Positions 1 to 12,300 of a stretch of DNA of 64,000 nucleotides are shown in pieces. The stretch's first letter is position 1; each line of letters starts with the position of its first letter. The stretch is from Halocaridina rubra (taxonomy: Eukaryota > Arthropoda > Malacostraca > Decapoda > Atyidae). The stretch spans positions 118,501 to 182,500 of the forward strand of contig JAXCGZ010003807.1 in NCBI GenBank assembly GCA_037179515.1, written 5' to 3'. The notes below the pieces were generated by a model. The model did not search any database. It worked only from the letters and a program-made list of their open reading frames with translations, and was not told the DNA's origin. Position numbers and translations under genes: made by a program.

Positions 1-410
1 ATTAAGGCTGGATGTAAGTCCTAGAAACCCGCAGAGGGCCCAAACTTGGGTTTGTCACTTCCTGAGTCAAGCGCTCTAACCACTGTTATACTGTACTACC
101 CTTATTATAATATTACATCTAACTTACGGTAATAATCAATATCTTATTATTGACATGTCTTGTTACAGATTTCTCTCTCTCTTTACAATGGTGTGTTATT
201 GAAATATTACAAATCAGGATGACATTTGTCAATTATTTGTATTGGACGAAATATACTGAATTACTAGTTTGAAAAAAACTCACACATCACTTCTTCATAG
301 TATATTGAAAAGCACATACAGAATTGTAAAAATTGAGTGTTTAAATACGTAAAGAATCTTAAATACTAACCACTTAATCATTACATGCTTAAAAGTCTAA
401 CACTCCTACT
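1..410. other. no gene seen; AT-rich intergenic sequence
   Basis: I see no coding signal, repeat family or structured element here. It is the unassigned left flank of the first LINE copy. Confidence 0.5.
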
Positions 411-3176
411 GTGAGGCTCATGAACTTGAATCTCCTGACTTTGATGTTCTCTGGCTAAAAGTCTATCTCTCCACTACCACAATCATCCTTTGCTTCTGCT
501 ACTGTTCTCCAAACTCCACCGAGTTTGTGTCTTTCTTTGAATATCTCTCCTCATGCCATGAGTCCTTGCTATCTTCTCACCCACAAGCCGAAGTTCTCTA
601 CATTGGAGACTTCAATGTACACCACAGTGAGTGGCTTCATTCTTCTCACACTGATAGGGAGGACGCGAGGCCCTTGCTTTCTCTATTACTCACGATCTGG
701 AGCAAATTATCAAACATCCTACTCGTGTTCCTGATCGTCACGAACATGCTGCAAACACTCTTGACCTATTTTTTACTTCTAACCCTTCAAACTACTCTTA
801 TTCTGTGCTTTCCCCTCTTGGTAAATCTGACCACTCTATGATCTCTGTCTCTTCCATTTTCGCTCCCCCACCACCAATCCCTCCTACTCAGCGCCGCCTT
901 TGGCAGTTCGAGCGAATCCAATATGAAAATTTGTGTAACTTTCTCTTTGACTTCCCATGGGATGACTACTGCTTTCGGTCCCGCAACCCTGATCAGGTAG
1001 CTCTAAACGTTGCCGAGATCGTGACCGCGGGATTGGAGGCGTACATCCCCTCTGCTACAAAAATTTTCTCTCCCCCTAAACCTTGGTTTGATGGTGCCTG
1101 CTTCATGGCTATCCAGGCTAGGAATCAGGCTCACCGATCTTACCAAGCCTCTCCTTCCAATTTAACTCGCTCTGCTTTTATTATAGCTAGGAATCGCTGT
1201 ACTGCTCAGATTCGAAGGTCTAAGGCTTCCTTTATAAGAAGGAAAGTTGATGACCTCAACTCCTCTCCCACTGATAAATGCTTCTGGTCCTTAGCCAAAA
1301 ACCTCTCCAAAAACTTCTGTAACTCAAGCTTTCCCCCTCTCACTCATTCAGATGGTTCTATAGCTTGCTCTCCCACTGACAAAGCCACTCTCTTTGGCTC
1401 TCATTTTTCTGTCAACTCTTCTATCAACGATTCCAGCGCACCTGTTCCTCAGTCTTTTCCCCTCTCTAACCCTATGCCCTCCCTTATCCTTTCTTCACGC
1501 AAAGTTCATAAGGTTCTTCACTCGCTAAAGACGAACAAGGCATCTGGTCCCGATGGTATCCCTGCAAGGTTCCTTAAGGAGTTTGCAGATGAACTGGCTC
1601 CCGTGCTTTGCCGTCTTTTTCGCCTCATTCTGTCAACCAGTATCTATCCTTCATCTTGGAAACATGCTCTAGTTCAACCTGCTCCTAAGAAGGGTGACCG
1701 CTCTATTCCTTCTAACTACCAACCTATTGCTCTAAACTCCTCTATTGCTAAAGTTTTCGAAACTTTGCTCAATGCTCACTTCTTGAAACGCCTTGAATCT
1801 AACTCACTTATCTCCGATCACCAGTAACGCTTCCGCAAGGCAAGATCCACTGGTGATCTCCTGTCCTATCTTACTCATGTATGGTCATCTTCTCTGAGGA
1901 ACTATGGGGAATCCTTTGTCATCGCCCTTGATATCTCTAAGGCTTTTGACAGTCTGGCACAAGGCTCTGTTGGCCAAACTCCCTGCCTATGGCTTTACCC
2001 CTTCTTTCTGTTCTCTGATTTCCAGTTTTCTTACTGACCGTTCTATATCTGTAGTTGTTGATGGCGCGACATCTAGCCCTTTCTCTGTTACCAGTGGTGT
2101 TCCACAGGGCTCTGTTCTCTCACCTACTCTCTTCCTTCTCTTCATCAATGATCTACAATCCCCATCTTCCTCTCTTCTTCATGCCTTTGCTCATGATTCT
2201 ACCCTTCACTTTTCCTCTGCCTTTTCTGCACAACCTTCATCTGTTACTCGTAATCAATCTCGTATCACTCTTAACTCTGATTTGCATAGAGTATCTGAAT
2301 GGGGCACTCAAAATTTAGCTAAATTCAATGCCTCCAAGACACAGTTTCTGGCTATCTCTTTATCTTCTTCTCCTGATAACCCTATTGTCTTCGAAACTAA
2401 TGAAATTTACCCTCTTAACTCTATCAATATATTAGGAATCCATATAGCCTCTAACTTGTCTTGGAGGAATCACATAATCCAAATTTCTAAATCTTCATCC
2501 AAAAAATTGGGGGTTTTGTTTCGTTTTCGTCATTACTTTTCCTCATTGCAGTTACTTAAAATTTACAAAGGTCTTATCTGCCCCTGCTTAGAATACTGCT
2601 CACACATCTGGGGTGCTTCTTCCTTTACTTATCTTCTTGACAGGGTTGAATATAAGGCAGTCAGACTCATTAATGATCCTTCTCTTACTTCTAACCTGGA
2701 TTCTCTCTCTCTTCGCCGTAAGGTATCTTCCCTTTCGCTTTTCTATCGCTACTACTTCCATCGCTGCTCTGATGAGTTGGCGAGTTGCATCCCTCCTCCA
2801 CTGCCAAGCGGCCTCATCTCACAGGTAATGTGTGGAGATTTGTAGCTCCCGGATTGGTCGGTGCACCGACTGCTTCTTCCCATCTACCTCCAAACTCTGG
2901 AACTCTCTTCCTCCTTCTGTCTTTCCTAATTCTTATGACCTTTCATCCTTCAAAAAGCAGATCTATCGTCATCTCAGAGCCTAGTCCTCCATATCTCTGG
3001 GTCCTCTGTACTTTGACTATTTTTTTCTGTCTGTCGTTTTCCTTTGTGTGACATTACCTCATCTCTGCCTTGCCCTTAACCTTTTTCATTTCCTTCGTCT
3101 TGGTATTTTCTCGTGCCCGGGTCTTACTGATGAGGGCAGTTTCTGCCTGTCCCTGTGTCACACTCTTAAAAAAAAA

Positions 3177-3209
<33 letters not shown>

Positions 3210-3227
3210 AAAAAAAAAAAAAAAGTT
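411..3227 (+). mobile_element. Jockey-type LINE, 5'-truncated copy A (endonuclease C-terminus plus reverse transcriptase), dead
   Basis: This is a non-LTR retrotransposon ORF2. The endonuclease end carries GDFNVHHSEW near 608-640 and SDHSMIS near 826-845. The reverse transcriptase begins near 1500 with KTNKASGPDGIPARFLKEF, followed by PKKGDRSIPSNYQPIAL, SGVPQGSVLSPTLFLLFIND and KFNASKTQFLAIS. A stop at 1825-1827 and a frameshift near 1955 break the frame, and the catalytic FADD box reads FAHD (2186-2197), so the copy cannot be active. The 3' UTR runs from 2845 to 3166 and ends in an A/ATA-rich tail (3167-3224). The 5' end is truncated inside the endonuclease domain, the usual result of aborted target-primed reverse transcription. 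Other copies of the family lie at 9470, 27400, 33302 and 50660, with a minus-strand 3' fragment at 23738. Placing it in the Jockey clade rests on motif style rather than a tree. Confidence 0.93.
3167..3224 (+). repeat. A-rich LINE tail with (ATA)n interruption
   Basis: An A run, then (ATA)7-8, then a long A run directly follow the conserved LINE 3' terminus (ending TGTGTCACACTC). This is the retroposition tail of the preceding LINE copy. Confidence 0.9.
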
Positions 3228-3699
3228 GGCCAACAGATTTTGTATACAATTCTTGCTTTTATCGGCAGCCAATGCAATTCACTCAGTGTCGGTGTAATTC
3301 TTTGACGTCGCTGTGTGCTTTTTTTATTTATCTTGCTGCTTTATTTTGAATGATCAAAGTTTTTTTAATAAATTGTTTGGCAAACCATAGTAAAGAGAAT
3401 TGCAATAATCCAATCTAGATATTATATTGTTATGAACTAGCGTATTTAGGGTATCTTCATTTAAATACTTTTTGATAAATGCTGTCATGCAATGCATTAT
3501 ATATACAGTACAGTATTCTACTATACAGTACTCTAGTGTGAGAAAATGTGTGTAATAGCTCTAGAGCATGACACTAATGCTTTTCATGTCATAAAATTTT
3601 TGTGAGGTCATGAATAAAAATTACATGTAAATTACTGTGTCTTTATACTTATTTGTTTTTATAGGAAACAGCCCCATGCTCGACTTTCTGTCTCCTGAT
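3228..3699. other. no gene seen between two LINE copies
   Basis: AT-rich sequence with TACAGTA runs near 3505-3530. No coding potential or repeat family was recognised. Confidence 0.4.
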
Positions 3700-6400
3700 T
3701 GGTTTAATTTTTTATTCACTAACATATCATATCTTTCCTTAAAATCATGAATACGTTTGGCATCAGTTTCTTTGCTTACCGTATTTCAATTCTTAATTAT
3801 TCTCAACCTAAAAAAGTACAGCCTTACAACCTGCAAAGAAATTTTTATTCTGAAACTTCAATCAGTCATCTCCAGTTCTAGAGCCAGCCTTCTCAAAATC
3901 TCATTCCGTATCATATCAAAGCCTGGTACAGAATATATAAAAACCGTTACCACATTCCCCCTTCATTGTCTGGCTTTAAGTGTGGTATATCAAACTCCTG
4001 CAGCCTTTCCTCTTTATTAAGATTTCGTAACTCTGTGAGCAGCTTTTTTCCAAGTCACTAAACTTTCTTCAGCTTGCTAACATGTTTAAGTGAGATTTCA
4101 AGAGGGTGTTGCATATTCATGTTAGGTCTCATATAGGTTATATAAATACTTCTCAACATTTTTAGGTCCATATACTAGAAGGCAACCATTTGTTTGCTAA
4201 GAAAGAATACGCTGCCTTTACCATATCATTTATATGGGATTCCAGAGAAATACATCCCAGTACATTGAGAGATAGATCTTTTCCATTCTCATATATATCA
4301 ACTTCCCAGTCAGCTGTTTAAAAACTGAACATAGGTCATTTTACACTCTTACTCATTGTCATTATTTTACAAGTGGTGTACTGAATCTATTGAATCACAT
4401 ATCCGTCTTCACATGTATATTATTAAGGTCTTCTTAAGTTTTTAACCACTATTCTCGTCTTTTACTATCTTCAAAAGTTTTGTGTCGTCAGCAAACATAT
4501 TTGAAAATGTATTTACAATCTCTGCAAAACCATTTGCTTGGATAAGTTACAAAAGTGGCCCTAAACTAATCCCAAAGAGTGCACACTATTAACCTTCTAG
4601 TCTCACATTGCATATCTAACTCAGACTCAATGTTTTTTTTTTTTTTAATTGAATTCATATACTCTCCAAGACACATCCACTATCTTTGTCATTATTTGCA
4701 TCTTCCTAAAGACACCCAGTTGAAAGTGTATCAAATGCCTTCTGAAGGTCTAGGAATATGCAATCTGCTCAGCCCTCTCTTATTTGTAAGAAGTTAGCCT
4801 CATTATAAACTTTCATCAAGATAGTTAATTTAAACCTCCCTTCTCTGAAGTCTTATTGTCTCACTGACAAAACGCTACGATTCCAAGTGAACAGAAATGT
4901 GCCTTATCAGTAGTTATTCTACAGCTGTAAGCTATGCTAGTCAATGGAACTGATCTATATGTGGATCTGTGTCTCTCTCCTCCCTTTTTTGAGGATAGGT
5001 ATAATGCTTACTGGTTCCCACCACCTGGGAGTCTCCCCAGATTTCTGTGACTTCGCAAATATGATACAAAAATTTATTGACAATGGCTAAACACATTTCT
5101 CTACAACATAAAGGGATATATTATTAGCTCTCATGGCTTCAAATGCATCTACTTCGAGCTGAGCTTTATGTTATTCTATGATTGAAAAGACAATATTCTC
5201 CAATAAGAGATCCTGTTCTCTAACCTCTGAATTAGTTTGGGTGGAGTACTGTCTATTATAAACACAGACTGAATCTTTATTGAATTATTCACGATCTCTA
5301 ATATCTGCCTGAGTGCATACTCCTATCTGCTCTTACCAAGTTCGAGAATTGTTCTTTGAACTTTATATTCCCTCTGACAAAGCTGTGGAAGAGTAAAGGA
5401 TTTTCCTTAGTTCCTCTCACAGTATCCCTCTCATATGCCCTCTTTGACTTTCTTCCAAAATATACGATACCTATATCTTGCTATTTTATAAGCCAGATAA
5501 GAATTATACTTTTCACTAAGAGTATCTATACCAGCATTTGTCTGGCCTTTCTTTACCATGTTCATATATTCAACTAAGCTATTCTTTTAACAATAAATTT
5601 GATTCCAGTAGATGGTACACAACAGTAACTTTACATATTTCACACAAAAAATTGTGCAGACTTGTTAAATATGGTCACCTGGCCAATACCTGTAAAATAC
5701 TGTTCATTCAACTGCTCATTTAACCTTTTTCCTTATTTAATTCTAATTTTTTTTTTCTAAGTCCCACTACATTTAGGCAAACAACATAAATAATGCATTC
5801 CAATAGTTCACTTTTTCTAACAAGTGCGCTTACTGAATTCAACTGATATCTAAAATATTATATGTGAGAACTAAATCAATGGGGTAGAGATGATTAATCT
5901 CCTCCCCTAGCTACTGTTAGTTCCAACACAGATACATCTAAAAAAAAATTCCTTACACAAAATTTAGGTGTCCTTCCCCAAAAGAATTCTCCTCACAACG
6001 TGGATAAAGACTAAGCAGGTTTATTTCTCCATTAATAAAATCCCTAACAATAAATATCCTATATCCGATAAGTGTGCCCTTATCGCTTACCTCATACACC
6101 AAATCTACACTAATTCGATGGTACTGTATTTCATATACGCCTTCAGTTATAATGCTTTCTGAACCTGTGTTTATGTGAGCCACAATAAACTCCTTGAAAT
6201 CACTTTCTACAGCAAAATTAACTAATTCAACCTGAAACTTTCCACTTACAAGCAAAGCTATCCCTCTTCCACTCTTCTCAGATCTCTGCTTTCTCACTAT
6301 TAGTCTGAAATCACTATGAAAAACTGTAGCACAGAATATATTTTCAAATAAATTACATTTCAGTAATTGCCAATATATTAGCCATAGCACCAAGTATTCT
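3700..6400 (-). mobile_element. CR1-like LINE, degenerate copy, minus strand
   Basis: Read on the minus strand, the clearest part is an endonuclease stretch at 5953-6393, with RSEKSGRGIALLVSGKFQ and FKEFIVAHINTG, which resembles the middle of CR1-type apurinic endonucleases. Further 3', near 4985-5020, lies a reverse-transcriptase block resembling VSIIPILKKG. The catalytic FADD motif is near 4484-4495 (MFADDTKLLKIV). Many stops and frameshifts separate these blocks, so the copy is dead. A related plus-strand copy starts about 300 bp further on (6690), so the two lie head to head around a SINE. Related fragments occur at 42050-43116 (minus) and 57270-59960 (plus). The outer limits are estimates. 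Confidence 0.75.
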
Positions 6401-6411
6401 TTCCTGTACTA

Positions 6412-6624
6412 GCCTGCTGGCTAGTACAGTGGTAACGCGCTGGCTTCGCATTCACGAGGTCGAAAGATCGGTCCCCGTCCAAGACCGAGAGTTTAAGCTG
6501 TTTACTGGCAGGAACTGCTGTGGGTGGACATCACAGTGGGGGGTTGGGGCTTGTCCTGGCTGACGAATACCCATTGTAAAATGGAAATAAAGTTTATTAT
6601 TATTATTATTATTATTATTAAATT
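6412..6624 (+). mobile_element. tRNA-derived SINE with (ATT)n tail
   Basis: The head contains a box A-like TAGTACAGTGGTAACGCGCT near 6420 and a degenerate box B (GAGGTCGAAAGATCGG) near 6455, as expected of a pol III promoter derived from a tRNA. The body is conserved with two other copies (46369-46578 and 62020-62220, both minus strand) and includes GTTTAAGCTGTTTACTGGCA. The 3' end is GAAATAAAGTTTATT followed by (ATT)n. Three copies sharing head and body make a SINE much likelier than a functional tRNA gene. The parent LINE is not obvious. Confidence 0.85.
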
Positions 6625-6686
6625 CTTATTTCTTAAAAGTTACCACATTAGCATTGAGTTAACTACTTTCTTGGTTACCTGTCCTT

Positions 6687-7275
6687 TTCTTTACAAACTC
6701 GTATATTTAATAAACCCTGAATTAAAAATGTTTTTCTCTTTCTGTTTTCTTCCATCCTTTAAGCATTTAGCTTCCTGTAACCAATATTTAATTAAGTGTG
6801 CAAAAGCATATGCATGTATGCATGCAAACAAAACACACACAGGGAGATTTTAATCATAGAGAGAAAGATTGAAAATATCTTGACCTACAAAGTGGTGAAG
6901 ACTCATTCGGGGCAAGATTCTTAGATTGCGTACAAGAGAATATTCTACACCAAAATGTACTGAAACCAACGAGGGCCAGGGGTGGGCATGAGTCATTGCT
7001 TCTTTTTTTTTCTTTACGAACTCGTATATTTAATAAACCCTAAAGTAAAAATTTTGTTCTCTTCCTGTTTTCTTCCATCCTTTAAGCATTTAGCTTCCTG
7101 TAACCAATATTTAATTAAGGGTGCAAAAGCATATGATAAGAGAGATAGATTGGAAATATCTTGACCCACACAGTGGTGAAGACTCATTCGGGGCAAGATT
7201 CCTAGATTGCGTACATGGGAATACTCTACACCAAAATGTACTGGAACCAAAGAGAGCAAGGGGTGGGGATGAGTC
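6687..7275 (+). repeat. direct duplication (about 320-bp offset) at the 5' part of a CR1-like LINE
   Basis: The stretch from about 6687 to 6995 is repeated from about 7010 to 7275. Both contain ACTCGTATATTTAATAAACC, the TCCTTTAAGCATTTAGC run, and the endonuclease segment with GAAGACTCATTCGGGGCAAG. The first unit carries extra CATG/CA repeats near 6810-6840. The copies are close but not identical, so the duplication is old. Confidence 0.85.
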
Positions 7276-9110
7276 AATCCTGCTTGATCTAGTATTCACA
7301 GATAATGGTATGGACAATGAAAAAATTGAGTATGAGCCACCAATTGGAAAGTGACCACTGTGTGTTGTTGATGGAGTATATCATCAAAGTAGAGGCTGAG
7401 AAGGATGAGGAAAAAGTATTCAAAAAGATATTACAGGTACATCAAAATCAATGAGCTTTTGCAGTTAATAGACAGAAAGACCTTATTTAACAACAAATCT
7501 GTACAAGAAATGAACGAAATCTTATGTAAAGAATATGGGAAGATAGTAACTTTTTGCATACCTTCCACCAAAATAGGAGTTATTCATGCCAGAGAGAAAT
7601 GCTTCAATAATGAGTGTAAGAGAGCTAAGGAGTGGAGAAACAAATGCTGGAAAAGGTATAGGAGGAGAAAAGGCATAAATGCTTGGCAGACTTATAAAAG
7701 AGCAAGAAATGATTACCGAAGTAAAAGAAGAGAGGCAGAGAGAGACTATGAAAGGGATATCATAAGGAAGGTTAAAGAAAATCCAAAACTTTTCCACAGC
7801 TTTTTCACAGGAAAATATAAGGTCAAAGAACAAGTTTTAAAGCTAAAGAGAGCAAATAGAAGCATCACTGAGACAGATGAAGAGATCCGTAAAGAATTGA
7901 ACTGGGAGTTTCAGTCAATATTTACAGCAGAAAACACTCCACTCCCTCAAATTGCTGAGATAGGAGCTCATAGGCCAGTATTAGAGAACATCATCTTTTC
8001 AGCCAAAGAGGTATGCAAAGTGCAGATGGAGTTAGATGCCCATAAAGCTACAGGTCCTGATACTATATCCCCTTATGTACTTAAATAATGTGCTAAAACA
8101 ATATCGGCGGGACAATGTATCATATTGGAAAAGTCGCTGGAATCCGGGGAGATTCAAAGATGCTGGAAAAACGCGAACGTGGTACCTATCTTCAAAAAGG
8201 GAAGGAAGGATACAGCTCTAAACTATAGGCCTGTTTCCTTGACCAGAATAGTTTGCAAAATTATGGAGAAACTACTAAGAATACATCTCTCTCTCCACTT
8301 GGAATGCTTCAATTTTTTTTCAGTGAGACAACATGGCTCCAGAGAAGGTAGATCAACAGTAACAAACTTATTAGAATTTTATGATGAGGAAACTTATTAG
8401 AATTTTATGATGAGGAAAGCCGGATCTTACAGAAAAGAGAGGGCTGGGCGGAATGCATATTAATAGACTTCCAGAAGGCATTTGATACAGTCCCACACAG
8501 GAGACTTATTAAGAAGCTGCAAGTATGGTGAGAATATGTAATTGACCAACCAGTCTGTAAATTCATTCATAAATATATTTGCAGATGATGCAAAGATTGT
8601 GAAGAAAGTAAGAAACTAGAACATATATAAAGGTAGCCTTCTGGCACATGGACAAGGAAAAATTCAGAAATATTTATGTAACCTATGTGAGGCATTAGCT
8701 TGAATATGCAGCCCCCTTTTGGAATCCACACTTGAAAAAGCATATAAAATAGCTGGAAAAAGTTCAAAGACAAGCCAAAAAATTGGTGCCAGTAATACGC
8801 AATCTTAGTTATGATGAGAGGCTGAGGGAATTAGACTTACCATCACTCGAAGCCAGAAGTATGAGGGATACAGAGATGGTTTTTAAATTTCTTCATGGTT
8901 ATGGCAGAATGCATAGGGATCAATATTTTGATATGGCTGGCAACAGAACTAGAGGTAATAGTTTGAGCTTCGTAAGAAAACTTCTTTGAAGGATGTAAGA
9001 AAGTACTTTTTTAGAGTACGAGTAGTTGATGATCAGAATTTGCTAAGCAAGGAGGTAATTAATTTTAACTCAATCCATAGTTTTAATTACAAGTATGATA
9101 AGTATCACTG
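6690..9110 (+). mobile_element. CR1-like LINE, plus strand, broken ORF2
   Basis: The end of the endonuclease domain is at 7121-7390 (SGEDSFGARFLDCVHG, ILLDLVFTDN). The linker and N-terminal RT segment are open from 7405 to 8088 (227 residues, with KATGPDTISPYVLK at the end). After a stop, RT continues at 8125-8400 with KSLESGEIQRCWKNANVVPI and NYRPVSLTRIVCKIMEKLL. DFQKAFDTVPHRRLIKKL near 8466-8520 is the RT motif A region. Sequence coding for the catalytic FADD motif was not found, and a deletion after 8530 joins motif A almost directly to a downstream DDAK-like segment. The C-terminal tail (LDLPSLEARSMRDTEMVFKF) lies at 8783-8989. This copy ends about 100 bp from the last JTB exon on the other strand, so it may lie in the JTB 3' UTR. 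Confidence 0.85.
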
Positions 9111-9214
9111 AGAACAAAAATGGAACCGACCAGGATTCTGGGAGTTATGAGCATGGCGCTCTTTCCTGTAAGCATTCAAGCACACACAGATGAAAAAAAA
9201 AAAGAGAGAGAGAC

Positions 9215-9371
9215 TTACTTGAATTGCACCTTAAGATGCTTCCTAGCAGACTGAAAATTTATTTTATGGTGAATTAGGGCTGTTGAGAGACCAGCTATGA
9301 CGCCACAAGCTGCAAAAATGGATTCAAATATCCAGAAATGTAACTCCTCTTGCCATACTAATCTTTCACAG
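9215..9371 (-). CDS. JTB: JTB coding exon 4 (transmembrane helix, cytoplasmic tail, stop)
   Basis: The acceptor is CTTTCTTTTTCAG at 9372-9384. The exon encodes CERLVWQEELHFWIFESIF, the rest of the membrane helix and a short tail ending KHLKVQFK, with TAA at 9217-9215. The stop overlaps a perfect donor-like AAG|TAAGT context (CAAGTAAGT), so an alternative longer tail cannot be excluded. The tail length after the helix (18 residues) matches human JTB (about 20), which favours the stop. Confidence 0.92.
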
Positions 9372-12300
9372 CTGAAAAAGAAAGCTAACTTACACCTGTG
9401 AAGAACTAGAAAAGATACACATTCAAAAGAAATTATAACAGACATATTTTTCCCTTTGTCCTTATAACTACGCCTACAACGAATATTCTGGCATATTTGT
9501 TACACATCTCTTACAACTTCATTACTTTTGACAAGTCACAACAATACCCATCTGTGTCTTTTTGCTCTCTTTTTCCTCATTTTTACTCTAATCATGGAAG
9601 GTCCACAGCTTATGGCCCCCAGTACCATGCACATAGGGTTACTAAGAATCTTAGGGGATCTTGTTGACTCAACTATTAGCATGAGGGTAGATAAGCCAGA
9701 TGGTAGTAATGGTTCTGCCCTTAACCTTGCACCTCCTGATAGATCTGCTTCTTTCATTCTTCACTTTGATAACATTCGTGGTCTGAACTCCAATCTTTCA
9801 TCTATAGAACACCCTTGGGTACCTCCCTCCCTAACTACCTCCTCCTCTCTGAAACCCCGCTGTCTAGCCATGCTTCCACTGACCCATTTCAAATCTATAA
9901 CTATAACCTGTATTCTCGTTTCTGCTCCAAAGGTGTGGTCTATGCCATCTTCAACACTAATACCCCTATTGCAAGGTTCATGGACCTTAAATCTCTAGAC
10001 TCCGATGTTCTCTGGCTGAAGATCTATCTCTTCACTACCACTATATTCCTCTGCATCTGTAACTGTTCTCCTAACTCCACTGACTTTGTGTCTTTCTATG
10101 AACATCTGTCCTCTTGCCATGAGTCCCTGATATTTTCTCACCAACATGCTGAAGTGCTCTATACTGGGGACTTCAATGTACACCCTTGAGGAGCTTAATT
10201 CTTCTCACACTGATGTGGGAGGAAGTGCAGCCCTTGCATTCTCTATTATTCAGGATCTAGACCAAATTATCAAACATCCTACTCATGTTCCTGATCGCCA
10301 CAAACATGTAGGTAACACTCTTGACCTATTTCTTACTTCAAATCCTTCGAACGACTCCGATTCTGTGCTTTCCCCTCTTGGTAAAGCTGACCACTCTGTG
10401 ATCTTAATTTCTTTAACTTTCACTCCACCTCGTCCACTTTGACCGTACCCCGTGCGATGATTTACGTAGCTTTCTCTTTTGATTTCCCATGGGATGACTA
10501 TTGCTTTCGGACCCACAACCTTGATTAGGTAGCCCTAAAAGTTGCTGAGACCATAACCTCGGGAATGGAGGCGATAGTCCCCTTCTCTATGAAAACTTTT
10601 TCTACCCCTAATCCTTTGTTTGACCGTGAACACTCCATGGCCAGGGATCATGCATACCAGTCGTACCAAGCCTCTCCTTCTGATTTAACCTCGCTCTGCT
10701 TTTGCTACAGCTAGGAATCACTGTACTTCTAAGATTAGAAGGTCTAAAGCTTCCTTTTTAGGATGGAAAGTTGATAGCCTTAACTCCTCTCCCACTGATA
10801 AATGTTTTTGGTCCTTAGCCACAAACCTCTCCTAAAACTTCTGTAAGTCAAGCTTTCCCCCTCTCATTCGTTTTGATGGTTCTATAGCTTGTTCTCCCAC
10901 TGACAAAGCAACTTTCATTGGCTCTCATTTTTCTGACAACTCTTGGGTAAGTAATTCTAACACACCTGTCTCTCATTCGTCACCCTTCTTTAACCCTATG
11001 CCTTCCCTTATCCTTTCTTCACGCAACGTTCATAAGGTACTTCACTCGCTCCAAGAGCTAAGCTTAAGAGCAGAAAACACTTTAAAAAATTAAAACCTAT
11101 TTTCAAGAAATTGGGCTGTTACTTAATGAAAGTAAAACTCAATACAGTATATGATTATTGGTTCCAGGTACCACATAGCACAAATTCCAGAAACACAACA
11201 GTTAATTTTTGTGGCAAGATCATCACACCTAGAAAACTGTCAAAATCTAGGAATTCACTTTCATAACTACATGTTGTTTCATTCCCATATAGTTAAAGTA
11301 TGCAAAAAGGTAACAGGAACGCTAATGTACTTATCACATATAAAAGACAATTTTGAGACTACCACTCGAATAAGGGTTGTCAAATCTCTAGCCCTAAGTC
11401 ATATTATTATTGCATAACTGTATGGGGAGCTACCAGTAACTCAGATAAATAGAATACAGAAGCTAATTAATATTGCAGCTCGAGTTGACCTAGGAGGAAT
11501 AAAAATAATATGACCGCATCACACCAGCTCTCAAAAAACTTGGGTGGCTGCGGGCAGTAAACAATATTACGATTTTGTATACAAAATTTTGAACCATCAC
11601 TATCCTAACTGGCTATTAATTTCAAAACAGTCAGGATAAAAGGGGAACCAACACAAGACAGAGTAGTGAGCTCTCTATTCATAGAACAAACATAGATGCA
11701 GGTTCAAAGATGATTACTATTAGAGGGCCAACACTCTGGAATAATATTCTAGTACATCTTAAAAATTCATTCTCCTTCACAGTTTTCAAAGGCAAACTAT
11801 ATGGTTTTCTTTTGAACAAATAGTTACTGCTCACACACTAATCAAATTTAATGATTTAATGCAATTTTCCTTAACACTTACAATTCTATACGTAAATTGA
11901 TATTGCCCGCTTTCATCTTTAAGTTAAGAACTAATTATTATCATTGTAAGAAGTACAAAGATGATGATGATTCCAATAATAACAATCCTGTATCGAGAAT
12001 TTTTATTACTACTTTATTATTAACATTATTGTTATAATTTTTATTACAATTATTGTTATTATATCAGTCGTGCATCAGCCGTAGTTGTGTATAAGCCTCA
12101 ACCCTGTAAGTCACACAAGTCTAGTGTCTATCCCATTTGTCCAGGTGTACAGTCTCTTGTATACATTTTCTCGTAATAAACTATAAGGCCAGAACCCAGT
12201 GTTTCCTTCAACAATCTATATTAACATGGCGAAGTGAGTATTGCTATACTACAGACAGTGAGTATATCAATATGGTGCAGTGAGTACTGCAGTTAATTTT

